NCBI GenBank assembly: GCA_011634665.1
Contig: WAEK01000007.1
Location: 1,442,501-1,506,500, forward strand
Length of the DNA: 64,000 nt
Source of the DNA: Mortierella sp. BCC40632
Lineage: Eukaryota; Mortierellomycota; Mortierellomycetes; Mortierellales; Mortierellaceae
Direction of reading: 5' to 3'
A model generated the notes under the pieces. That model did not search any database. It was not told where the DNA came from and saw only the letters and a program-made list of their open reading frames with translations. Shown here piece by piece: positions 35,699 to 48,015 of this stretch. Within the stretch, counting starts at the first letter, position 1. Each line of letters starts with the position of its first letter. Made by a program: the position numbers and the translations under genes.

Positions 35699-36813
35699 AA
35701 CGAGCAGACGACACTTTGTGAATATTCTCGATATCATCCAAAAGGCAAAAAAGATTCTTTGGACCGGACCGAGACCAAAGGGTAAAGAACCTTGAGACCT
35801 GAATCGGGTCGATCGCGTGAAGAAGAAGGTCATGGGTAGCGCTCTGTTAGAGTGGAGCGGCCTTTTGGAAATGCCGAAAAAAAAAAAAAAGGGCTCGTCT
35901 GCCTGCGACCGCAGCGGCCCTTTAGATCTGAGACTCTGTTTTGTAACCATTGGAAACAATGAGGCATGTCCGCATATTCTAATGCTCAGGTGGTCATTCG
36001 GTCGGTCGACCTCTGACCATGCGGGCGCTTTCCCGCGCTCAGGAGCTCTGAGGCTTTCTTTTTTTCAATTTTTCGGGTTTGCTCAGAGACGAGATAGGGG
36101 ATAGACAGTCGTCGAGACATTAGGGAAGCACAAGAAGGGGACAAAATGGGCCCATTCTGAGCGGCAGTGTAGGCTGTCTGGTCCAACATCGGGATACACG
36201 GGGCGATGCGCATCCTGGATGAGACGAGATTGAGAAAGAGGAAGAGCAAGCCTGGCGAGAGAAAGATATACATGTGCAGGTGTGCCCGGAAATAGACCCT
36301 TTTTTTTATGGAGGAGCAAAAAGGGGCGCAAAGGAGGATATCTGGTTGCAACCCACACGGGCACCAAGCATCCAGGCGATGGATGACGCCCAACGCTGGG
36401 GAGTGTGGGGGTGGGTGTTGGAGAGGGGGTGGGGGTGGAAAGAGGAGAGATGTTGTCCCGTTTTGGGATCAGGCGAGATAAGGCACAGTCAGAAGGAAAG
36501 GGAAAGGCAAAAAGAGAGAGAGAGAAGAGAAAGAGAGAGAGAGAGAGGCAAGGCAGGAAGGCAAGGCAGGACACGACTAACGAGACCCGTTGGTGGTAGA
36601 CTAGAGGAGAAAGACTGGTAGGGCAGGGCAGGGCAGGGCAGGTCAGAGAAGAGCAGAGCAGAGTAGAGAAATGAGCAGAGCAGAGGAGAAAAGAGCAGAA
36701 GGACAGACAGACAGACAGAGGGTCTGATAGTCCGATAATCAGACCAACCAGAGAGAGAGAGAGAGACACTTGATGGGGCAACTCACTCGACCGACTGTGC
36801 AGAAGAATCGGAC

Positions 36814-36815
<2 letters not shown>

Positions 36816-36856
<41 letters not shown>
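36816..36856. repeat. T41 homopolymer
   Basis: 41 consecutive T, the longest homopolymer in the window. Exact length may be affected by sequencing. Confidence 0.85.
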
Positions 36857-36857
<1 letters not shown>

Positions 36858-36941
36858 TTGATGTTTTCTACTGGCTGGGAGTAGAGAGAGCGAGAGAGAA
36901 GAAGAGTCCCTTGTCCCAAGAGAAGAGGCCATCCCCTACCA

Positions 36942-37052
<111 letters not shown>

Positions 37053-37832
37053 CACTCGCCTCACTTGATCTCGCTCACTTGATCTCGCTCTCATTCACTC
37101 ATTCATTTATAAATTCATTCATTTCCTCTTTTTTCTTCTTCTTCTTCTCATCCCCCTTCTTTCATCCCATCACTTCTCTTCCCATTGCCCATCCACTCTC
37201 CACCGTTCATTCTCTCTCCAGTTGGACTACTGCCTGCCTGCTTGCCTGGCTCCCTTCCTTCCTTCTTTGTTTCCCCTGCCCCTCCTCCCTGTCTCATGCA
37301 CAATTCTTTTTCTTTTTCTTTTTCTTTTTCTTCTTCTTTTTGCTTCTGCCCCGTCAAAGTTCTCTCTTTCCTTCTGCCTGACCATTGACCAGTCTGATCA
37401 GAGTCCCTTTTTTTTTTTTTTTGACCCAACAGACTGTCCAGCATCGTTGTTGCTCTCTTCCACTCATCTTTTTTTTTTTCTTCTTCTTCTTCTTCTTCTT
37501 CCTTTCTATTTTCCTTCATTCTCTTTCTTTTCGCCTCGCTCCTCCAGCCCCCCTTCTCTCTCCCTCACTCCTCTCTCTATATATATATATCTTTTTCTCT
37601 CTCTCCTCGCTCTCTCCCTTCCTTGTCCGGAATTCCTGTTCCCATCGTCCAGGCTCGTCTTGCATCAGATCCAGCTGGCCCCGATTCCCCATTAAATTCA
37701 CGCTGCTGGCGTTCTCTCTTTCTCTTTCTCTTCTCTCGCTTTTACTATCTCTTCTCTTCTCTTCTCTCTTTCTCTTCCTCTCTCTCTTCCTCTCTAAATT
37801 CGTGCTGCCCGTGTCTGTGCCGCCTCGCAGCC

Positions 37833-38245
37833 ATGCTCCTCTCTTCCATACCTCAACAGCAACAGCAACAGCAGCAGCCAAGGCTTCCCCTCCACCCGTC
37901 GACCTACATCTACAATCTTCATCCCAACAATCACGGTCTCCGTAACCATCCCAACGCCCACCCGAACTCACAACAGCAACAGCAACAGTCTCTTCTTCAC
38001 CCGCAGCGCGCCAGTCCGAGCGATTCCCCTCCTTCTGGTCACTCGACCTCGTCGTCCCCCTCCAAGTACGACAAGCGCGTTGTGCAGCAGTACCGCCAAG
38101 AGCGACTCGACAGCATGTCGATCACCGTCGAGGAGTATGAGGATGTCCTCAACTCGGAGGTCTGGGTCGAGGTCAACAAGCTCCGAGAGTATGCTCGCCA
38201 TGGCATCCCCAAGGATATCCGAGGGGTAAGTCCATGTCTGTCTCA

Positions 38246-38291
<46 letters not shown>

Positions 38292-39148
38292 CTCCAATTG
38301 CCTTCTCTGCCTCTTTCCAATCTTCAGTTCGATCTCTCTCTCTCTCTCTCTCTTTTTTTTTTTTTTTTTTTTTTTTTTCTGTTCGTTCCTTTTCTTCATT
38401 ACCCTGACAGACCACTGCAGCTCTCTCAAGGGGTGGTGCATGCACATACATTCATACATACAAACACACACAGCTTCTTTTTTTATTTTGCCCACACGAT
38501 CCATCTCTCAAAGTATCTCGCTCCAAAAAAGAGAGTCGTGTGCTTCAAATCCTTGAAAGGGGGAAAGAAAAAAAAAAAAGAAAAAAAGAAAAAAGGAAAG
38601 AGGACAAAGAAAGACTGAGGGATGCAACCTGTTTGTGTTGCCATGGCGCTGCGCGTGCGTTGCGAAGCATGTGTGCGTGCGTTTATGTGTGCGTGTGCGA
38701 ATTTGTGTATGTGTGTGTGTGTGTGTGTGTGTGCGTGCATCCCCTTCGGGGCTACGCCTGTGCTCCGTCCCCACTGTGGGGAGGAGGTGGAGGAAGAAGA
38801 GGAGAAAAGTAAAAAAGAATGAGGACAAACGATGAGAAGGAGGAGGAGGAGTAGGAGGAGAAGGAGGGGTGCTGCCTACCCTTGCCTGTGTGGCGGCAAT
38901 AGCGGCAAACAAACAGAGAACGAGAAAAAGGGCCAACCACGACAAAGGGCAAGAGACAAGGCAGTGGAAGATCGAGGGTTGGTCTACTGCCCAATGTGCA
39001 GGTCCGCCCACGATGGTCGGGTCTGCTCGCGTGCGCTGTTGCCTTTTTTTTTTTTTTTTCCCGCTTCACATTCCACGCACCCCTTTCGATTGGTCTCGTC
39101 CGCTCCCTGTGCGTACCTTGTGTCTCTCGCGTCTCTCGTTTCTCTCTT

Positions 39149-39184
<36 letters not shown>

Positions 39185-39478
39185 CACACGCACACACACC
39201 ACCTCCACCCCCACCAAAGCAATTGCCTGACCGCTAGAGTGGAACGAGAGGAAAAAAAAAAGAAAAAGAGTGTATTGCAAAAAGTGTGGGTGAGCACTTC
39301 GGTGTATTTTTGTCAATGTTGCATGTTGCGCGCGCAAAGCCGTCGCGTTGCTCTCTTCACACCTCGTTTTCCTCACCTTCTCTCCTCGGCTGAGACCCAT
39401 AGCCCACAAAACAGGGCTCGTCCAGGCAGGATAGGGGACAAGGGCGAGAGGAGGCGCCCGATCATCTGGCGACACGCA

Positions 39479-39513
<35 letters not shown>

Positions 39514-40395
39514 TCTTTCTTTCTCTCCTACTCTCCCGGACCGAATGCATGTCTGGAACTGGAGTGTCTGGTCGGGCCAGTGCAGATTGGTGATGCCGAG
39601 GCTCCGCTGCCCTGCACCTTTCGTGTGACGGAATGCAAAAGTGAATAGACATGGTGTGGGCTTGACCTCCTCTCTTTTCTAATCTCGTCCCCCTCGAACG
39701 CGGTTTCAACCACGCTCTGCATGCTCTGAGGTGGTACATTGGCTCTCTGGTATGCGCACGAGAGAGGGAGGGAGAGGGAGTGAGCCAGCGGACCTGCCAT
39801 GCTGACTCGAGATGGAGTGAATGGATTTTGGCCCTTTCACATACACTCTCGTTCTACCTTTTTCTTCCACCCTGCACGACTCCGAATTCGCTTGGGCGGC
39901 CAAAAGCCAAACGTGGGATGGACGCCGTCTCCCGCGAGAGTGTGCGCAAACCCTTGTCCCCCATTGGCAAGAACCCTTTTTTTTGTTTGTATTCCTTTTT
40001 TTTTTTTTTTTTTTTATCCTATGCCCGCCATCCGTCCTTTTTGCAAATTCCCTTTTTCGATCGACCGAATCACCTGAAGTGCTTGAATCCGCCTCTCTCT
40101 TTCTCTCTCTCTCTCTTTCCTCTCTTTCTCTCTCTCTCTCTTTCCTCTCTATCTCTCTTTTCTCTATCTCTCGTTCTCTCAGTTTTCCCGCACTCCGCTG
40201 CGCTCTTGACTCGCTCTCTCCCCGCTCTCGGCAGCTCTTTGGCTAGCTCTTTTGTCAGCAATGCCTCGTCTGACCTCCCATCTTTTCTCGTCGTGTGTTG
40301 AGAAATTGAGAGAGAAAGGGAATGAGACATGCCATTGGCTTTCACCCCCTGTTCCCTCCGTGCGGGGTCGTGTGGGCTTGCCCAGAGATAGAGAT

Positions 40396-40435
<40 letters not shown>

Positions 40436-40789
40436 TGAGCACATTCTGCAACACACCCACCTGCAGACCGAAGAGAGCTTTGTCCAAAGGATAGTGAGAA
40501 CAGGAGCAGCAGGGCCTATTTGTTTGGATAACCCACGGCGTCGTGTGCCGTTGTGTGTGGGGTAGCCCGAATCTTGCATTGGATCGCATCACGCTTCTTT
40601 CTACTCTCTCCCCCTCTCTCCCTCCCTCCCCCTCTCACTCTTCGCTCTCTTTCGCTCTCTCAGAGCTTTCTCCCCCAATCCTTGTAGCCTCTTCCTTGCT
40701 CGTGATTCGTTGCGACTCCAACGATAATATCCATGTATCTCTGAGATGCACGGCCCTCGTATAATGGACAAGACGTTGACCTTTTAGTG

Positions 40790-40828
<39 letters not shown>

Positions 40829-41218
40829 CCAATCCCTTGTAGGAGGTCTGGCTCTACCTGCTCGGTATTCAAGAGGCTGACCGGTCCAAGGAGGTCTCGA
40901 CACAAAAGCAGCGACAGCAAGATTATGAACAGATTGACAAGGAACCCAACGAGATGACCAAGCGGGTCCGAGGCGAGATCTCGCGGTATTTGCGCAAGAC
41001 CAAGATCGAGTCAAGTCGTAATATCCCTCAACTCTTTGAGAACGTGATCAGTGCCTTTTGTAACCATAACCATCGAGTCGAGTATTATGCGGCCATGGTC
41101 AACCTCTGCGCCCCATTTATCTACTCTGTCAAGCGTGAATGCGATGCTGCTTCCTGTTTTGAAAAGATGATCATCACTTTGGGTAAGTGTCGAATCTTTT
41201 TCTTTTGGCATGGTTGCC

Positions 41219-41306
<88 letters not shown>

Positions 41307-41500
41307 CCATCCCTATCCCTATCTCTCTCGTGCTCTCTTTCTTCTCATGCCTGCTTCCAGGCTGTCATTGTGCGACAGTCGCATGCGTTCACACACCCTT
41401 CTGCCATCTCTCTTTTGTTGTTGCGATTGTTGTGGTGGACTTGATGCTGCTGCTGCATGCAGGCATTTTGCCTCTATCATATGCATCTCACTTCCCTCTT

Positions 41501-41548
<48 letters not shown>

Positions 41549-42106
41549 TCTCTCTCTACATTCTTGGTCCTTGTTGTGATTGGGATTGCTACTGCCACAT
41601 CCATCCTGTACCTTTCTCTCTCACCCCCTGACTAATTTGACTCTTCTTTCCTCCCCTTCCCCCCTGCTTCTACTTTTCTCTCTTTCTATCTCTCAGATGA
41701 TCACTATAGCTACAAGAGCATCAACGAGGCCGTGGCCAGTTTCATGACCCTATTCCGCACATGCATCCCAGATCTGTACAGCTATTTCGAGGAGGAGGAA
41801 GTCGACATCAAGGAATGGGCCGCCTCTGCCCTTCAGTTCGTATTATCACGCGAGCTCTCGCTTGAGAATACGATGCGGTTATGGGACACATACTTTGCGA
41901 TGCCAGATTGGATCGAGGTGCACCCCTATTTCTGTCTGGCGATTCTCCGACATTTGAAGGAGAACTTGGAAGAGTTGGAGCAATCCGAAATCCGAACCAT
42001 GTTGATGCGACTTCCCAATCTGGATATGGACCAGATCATTAATGAGGCGTTTAATATCCGTCACGAGATTATGGAACGACAGATCTCAGAGGAAAACATC
42101 TTTTAG
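37833..42106 (+). CDS. TBC-domain Rab GAP-like protein with an altered Gln finger
   Basis: Predicted exons are 37833-38225, 40843-41182 and 41697-42106; 380 aa. The first 85 residues are Gln/Ser/Pro-rich. The TBC domain runs from GIPKDIRG/EVWLYLLG (joined across intron 1) through LWDTYFAMPDW to the C-terminus. TBC proteins speed GTP hydrolysis by Rabs with an Arg finger (IxxDxxR) and a Gln finger (YxQ). The Arg motif is kept as VRGEISR, but the usual YCQGMN or VQGMN block reads VEYYAAMVN, so the Gln finger is absent. Activity may be weak, unusual or lost; this may also be a trait of its subfamily. Intron 1 is 2617 nt, far longer than any other certain intron here. The CT-rich leader precedes the ATG directly. 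Confidence 0.85.
38226..40842 (+). other. 2.6 kb first intron of the TBC gene
   Basis: Bounded by GTAAGT (38226) and CCCTTGTAG (40842). It holds (TC)n runs, T20-22, (TG)n (about 38710-38732), (CA)n (39478-39512), GGA repeats (38835-38870) and (GA)n (40390-40431), with mixed-composition stretches between. No conserved coding seen on either strand. It could hide an alternative promoter or a non-coding RNA, but nothing in the sequence shows this. Confidence 0.6.
41222..41302. repeat. (TC)40 microsatellite in TBC intron 2
   Basis: About 40 TC units followed by CCCTAT variants; a second (TC)n run lies at about 41507-41545. Confidence 0.9.
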
Positions 42107-42315
42107 TAGCTCTCTCCCTCTCTTTTTGTTTATTTTTTTTTTTTTTTTTTTTTATTATTATTGAATAGCTTGAGAGGGAGATGAGAGAAAAAAGGATATA
42201 ATAGGGGAAAAAAAGGAAGGACCCCCACTAATCTGGGAACCGACAATGGGATTTATAGACATCCTTTTTTTTAAAAAATCTCTTCTTTTTTTTTTTTTCA
42301 AATTTTTTTTTTTTT

Positions 42316-42348
<33 letters not shown>

Positions 42349-43590
42349 TTCACACAATAACAGTGTCCCGTGTGGAGGCCTATAAGACTCCACCCCCTGG
42401 AAAAGAGCCATTGACCGTTTCCTGAGTGCTTGAAAGCACTAAAAAAAAAAATTTTTTTTCTGGAGCTGTACTCTTGTGGATTACAGCCAAGATCCCCTCC
42501 CCAAGAAATGTTTTTTTTTCCCAGTCGATTTGTAGCACAAAATGATACCCTTGAAGAGATGACTGGTGCTTGTCTAAGGGATAAGAATTCTTTTGAAGTA
42601 TTGCCGTGGAAAAAGAAAAAAAAAAAAATGTCGTGGGCTGGAACTTGATACACAACATTTTGTCCGCAATAGGTAAAAATAAGCAACAACAATCCAGGCG
42701 TCAAAGGGGGAGGGGAAGGTGTTGCATTTTGCAGCTACCTGTGGTGAGTTGTTCGGTCCAAGAACCGCCGATATTGATCCATTCTCCATTACGCCGTATC
42801 TTGTTCTAACAGGTTTTTTTTTTTAATCGAACTGAAAATTCAATGCCGGAGAAATAAAAACACAAAGAAACTTAGATAGCTCACAACCGACACCACCTTA
42901 CAAATACAAAATAAATAAATAAAAGTAAAAAAGAAGAAGTTATCATTGGGTATTCAAACAGAGACCAGAACAAGAGAGAAGATAAATAATACGGTTCCTG
43001 ATGGCGTTATGTTTCCGGATATCGTACCACCGTTAGATGCTTTCTTACGCCCGCTGCTTTCCACAAGATACCTCATAGGCGTCCAAACGAACATGACTGA
43101 GTTCTTGTCACCAATGAGAATCATGTAGAGATGACAGCAAGATTAGTATGATCTAATGTGAACAAGCACTCCTCCATGTAATTCAATGCAAACATTCGGG
43201 AGAGTGGAGAAGGCTGAAACAAAAAAAAAAAAAAAAAAAAAAAAAAAGGCTAGTGTTGAGTACCAGACAACCTGCCTTCGGACAGTGCCGGGCTTCCCGC
43301 TACCTGCCTTGTCCAAAAGAACACATTGCGGTCATTGCATCAACCTTTTGAATCAACTTGCCTTGAGCTCTAGTGATAGGCTTGGGAAGAATGAGAAGAC
43401 TGACCCAAGGTGCGGCACTGCCTCTTATAGCGAATTTCAAACTTTGACTCTTCTTCTTTTTTTTTTTCTTTTGCCTTGGCTTGGTTTGGCTTAGCTGCGT
43501 TTATCAAGGCTACCTCAGATGTGGGAGGTCGAGGTTGAGATATACTCTTTCTTCATGAAATTCCCAGGTTATAGGAGGAACTGTGGGCAG
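42107..43590. other. AT-richer intergenic stretch, no intact gene
   Basis: Composition shifts to A/T with long T and A runs (42285-42347). On the minus strand fragments such as TPGLLLLIFTYCG (about 42670-42700) loosely resemble an F-box start, and GYHFVLQIDWEKKTFLGEG (about 42500-42560) looks protein-like, but stops and homopolymers interrupt both. I see no intact gene. It may be a decayed element. Confidence 0.4.
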
Positions 43591-44410
43591 TGCAAACAGT
43601 GATCCGAGCTCTCGGGAAATAAACTACAGGGTCTAAGCATCCGAAGGTAGAATGTCCTAAAGATTTTTTTTTTGATCCTGCAATCACGATCACAAAAGAT
43701 GTTATGAACACTCATTTTTTTTTTAAAAAAAAAAAAAAAATCAGCAGCGGACAAATGATCAAGGATGAATGGTTTCCAGAGATGAACTTGACTGATATCG
43801 CGCATTGTAAACTCCAGGACTATCAATATGGTAAAAGATATGAAATGTCGGGTCAAGTCTAGGGCCTCTTGTTGATTATTCAGCAAGGCAGCAGCTACAA
43901 ACGTTATCAAGTCGAATACTTCTTCTAGTTATCGAGCTCCATATTAGGGGGGAGGGTGCTTCATTTGACCAGAAACTCTGCTGGATTGCCATATTATTAA
44001 TAGCGATCATAGCACCAACACCACAACCTTCAATAAAGTTACTGTGAGAAGAATCAGCGCTGTTTCTCTACACTTTATTGGCATGGGTACCTTGACCTTT
44101 TTTTTTAAAAAAAAAAAATACAATATACAAAATTCGAGCCAATTAATCTTGGTCCGTACATCTGAAGCCTCGCAGACGACAACTGAAATATGTGAAGCAT
44201 ACAGGCTGCAATGCCAACATTGGCAATATCTTCTTTTTAAGCGGTCGATCCTCCTGAATTATTACAAGCTCGGCAAGTTTCGGACATGGCGCTAGATGGC
44301 TCAGACTCTGGATAGAACCGCAAGCATTGAAAACCACAGACAAAGAAGGTTCTTTGAGAAACATATGACCTTTTACCCATAAAGACCCCAGGAGAAGCTT
44401 TGACAGACTA
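43590..44410 (-). pseudogene. Possible decayed leucine-rich-repeat (F-box/LRR-type) relic
   Basis: Minus-strand peptide blocks have LRR-like spacing: HPSLSKLLLGSLWVKG, then SLSVVFNACGSIQSLSHLA, then PCPKLAELVIIQEDRP, ending in a stop near 44143. A second block (LDLTRHFISFTILIVLEFTM, QVHLWKPFILDHLS) lies at 43740-43910. These resemble the large F-box/LRR families of Mortierellaceae, but there is no start, the blocks are in different frames, and A/T runs separate them. No flanking inverted repeats seen. This could be chance, so confidence is low. Confidence 0.3.
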
Positions 44411-44962
44411 GGGTGAGAGAAAAAATAGCATTCCTAGCAAGTTAGTGCTTTTTGATCAATACGCTGAGGTTTACTTGAAAGCAAGCAGGCAATAGAGCAA
44501 TGACCAATGCCAACCTCTATTTCTAAAAAGAGACCTGACTAGAGAGCTATTGAAGAGACAGCAGAAAGAAGGCGGAAGAGAAAGAATCCAAAGGCCATGC
44601 GGCATGGGGCGAAGTGAACAAACGAAGGCGCAGCTAAAGTGAGTGTCGCCTGTGTGTGTGCTGTGCCTCAATGCTTGGCCTCCTACCCTGTACGTAAGAT
44701 TGCTCAAGTCACACGTATTTTCTGTGACCCTGTGGTGTAAAAAAAAAACGCGTCGCCATTCCCTTCTCCTCTCCCTTTTTCTTCTTCTTGCATCCTATTT
44801 CTCCATCCACACCTCTTCCATTTCTTCCATACAATCTGCGACTCTCTTCCCAGCGACCCATCCTTTGAGCAAGAGAAATCAGTTGACTGACCCTTCAAGC
44901 CCTACTCCAGTCTTTTACTTTTATATATATATTTTTTATCCAACCTCTCCTTGCATATAACT
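44411..44962. promoter_or_regulatory. Upstream region of RBX1
   Basis: About 550 bp. The last 200 bp are pyrimidine-rich (44755-44960) and hold TATATATATTTTT at about 44923-44937, some 30 bp before the ATG. Nothing else recognised. Confidence 0.4.
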
Positions 44963-46312
<1,350 letters not shown>

Positions 46313-46742
46313 ACGTCGACACAGGGAATCGCCTCCCTTTTTTACTGTATCTTTTCCTTGTTTTCTATTCTTTTTTTTTTCCTCCTTTTTTTTTTTTCTC
46401 ATGGTTTTCTACGCAGAATGACAGGAGAAAGAAAATCACCAGTGTTGCGCTATTCCAATTGATTATTCTTTTTGTTTTTCTATTTCGGAGGCAGCCTATT
46501 ACGACTGGTACTTTTATCTCATCGAAAGCCCCGCTATTTGGACATTGAGAGAAGGGGGGAAAACTTTTTGCTTCACTATTTATACTCTTTTTTTCACCAT
46601 TTATATACCGACATGGTTCGGGCATTGAGAAAGAAGGGTTCAAACCAAGCAATAAAAGAAAAGGAAGAAAAAAAAAAAACGACTGTTAGCTTGACTGCGA
46701 CGATCTACGACGACCAAAGCGCAACAAAAGAAACATTAAAAT
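46313..46742. other. Convergent 3' interval, RBX1 / haspin
   Basis: 430 bp between two stop codons on opposite strands. AT-rich with T runs and AATAAA-like motifs (CAATAAAAGAAA near 46650), fitting 3' UTRs. No gene. Confidence 0.5.
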
Positions 46743-47981
46743 TTACGTAGCATCAAAGAGGATATCTAAAACAGATCCCGAAGGTGTTTTCCCCAAGGGA
46801 TCCCAACGGTCAAGACTAATTTTGGAGACAGCTAGAACTCGACTATAACACCATGCTTCTACCACCGATGGATGATTCTCGGATTCGAGAAGACTCCAAA
46901 GCGCTGATGGTGGAGTCCTGGTCGAGGTGGTGGCTGCAGTCAGACTCGAACCGAGTTTTGGACGAGATCTTGAAGAAAAGATGGAGGTCGATAAAGTGAT
47001 TTCGTCAAGAAGAGATTCTTCAGGCAATTCAATGTCCTTTTCTGCCAACAATTTATCTGCCACATAATGGATCCACTAAAAGAGAAAGGGGGTGAGGTCA
47101 GAACATGTTTTTTTTGAGTCTTGCTTGCAGATGACTCTATTACTTTCTCTAAAAAAAAAAAAAAAAAAGACCTACAAGGAGATTTGTCCGGGGACAGGAT
47201 GCAGCCCAATCTTTGCCAACTTGCTTCCGCATCTTGCGATAAATCTCAAACTGATAGTCACCCTGCCCTCGAAAAAGATCTTGATCCTTTTCCAAATCCA
47301 TATAGATCAAGTTGCCTTTGTCTATAATAGAGCAAAAGAAAAGAAAGATAAAGATGAGAGACTAGCAACACGAGGATGGGTCTACCATTAGATGACTGAT
47401 CGAATGAATCGTTTGTTTGTTTTCGTTACCTCCTTGGACTCTAGCCAGCGTAAAATCAATCATTTGAACAGCAATCCCAAATGTGGGGACTTGTCTCCTA
47501 TTCGAAAACTCGATCGCCTCTTGTCGTGTCCCCTTGACAAGAATGTTGCCCCAATGAAGATCCCGGTGTTCAAACCAGAAGGGAGCCTGTTCTTTTGCCT
47601 CGAGTGAGGCCGCGATCTGGGCAAGGACACTCCATGCTTGTTGCCAAGAACTGAATGGACAGTGTTCAAGATCGATCCCTCCATAAGGTAGAAGGATGAT
47701 ACAATACAGCTGATTCTCTGTGAAGGTATCTAAAAAAAGAGAGAGAAATTTGTGTAGAAAAAAATGAATGCCTTTTGTGATGAGTAACGCTGGATATTTG
47801 CCATCACGATGCTCCTTGCTGATTTTTTCTTTACCTGGTCGACTACTCTCCGTCCCATGCTCGGCCTTGAATTGATCCCATACAGAGAGGAATGACTCTG
47901 GATATCGTCCCTTGACCACAAGTGCCCTATCAGAACCAACAATGACAAAGATATCAGCACACCTCTTTGATGAACCATCCT

Positions 47982-48015
<34 letters not shown>

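Noticed and set aside
40745..40790. tRNA-like 5' half (GCCCTCGTATAATGG...)
   Set aside because: Resembles an acceptor/D-arm start, but no D-stem pairing, T-arm or closing acceptor strand follows before the (TC)n run.
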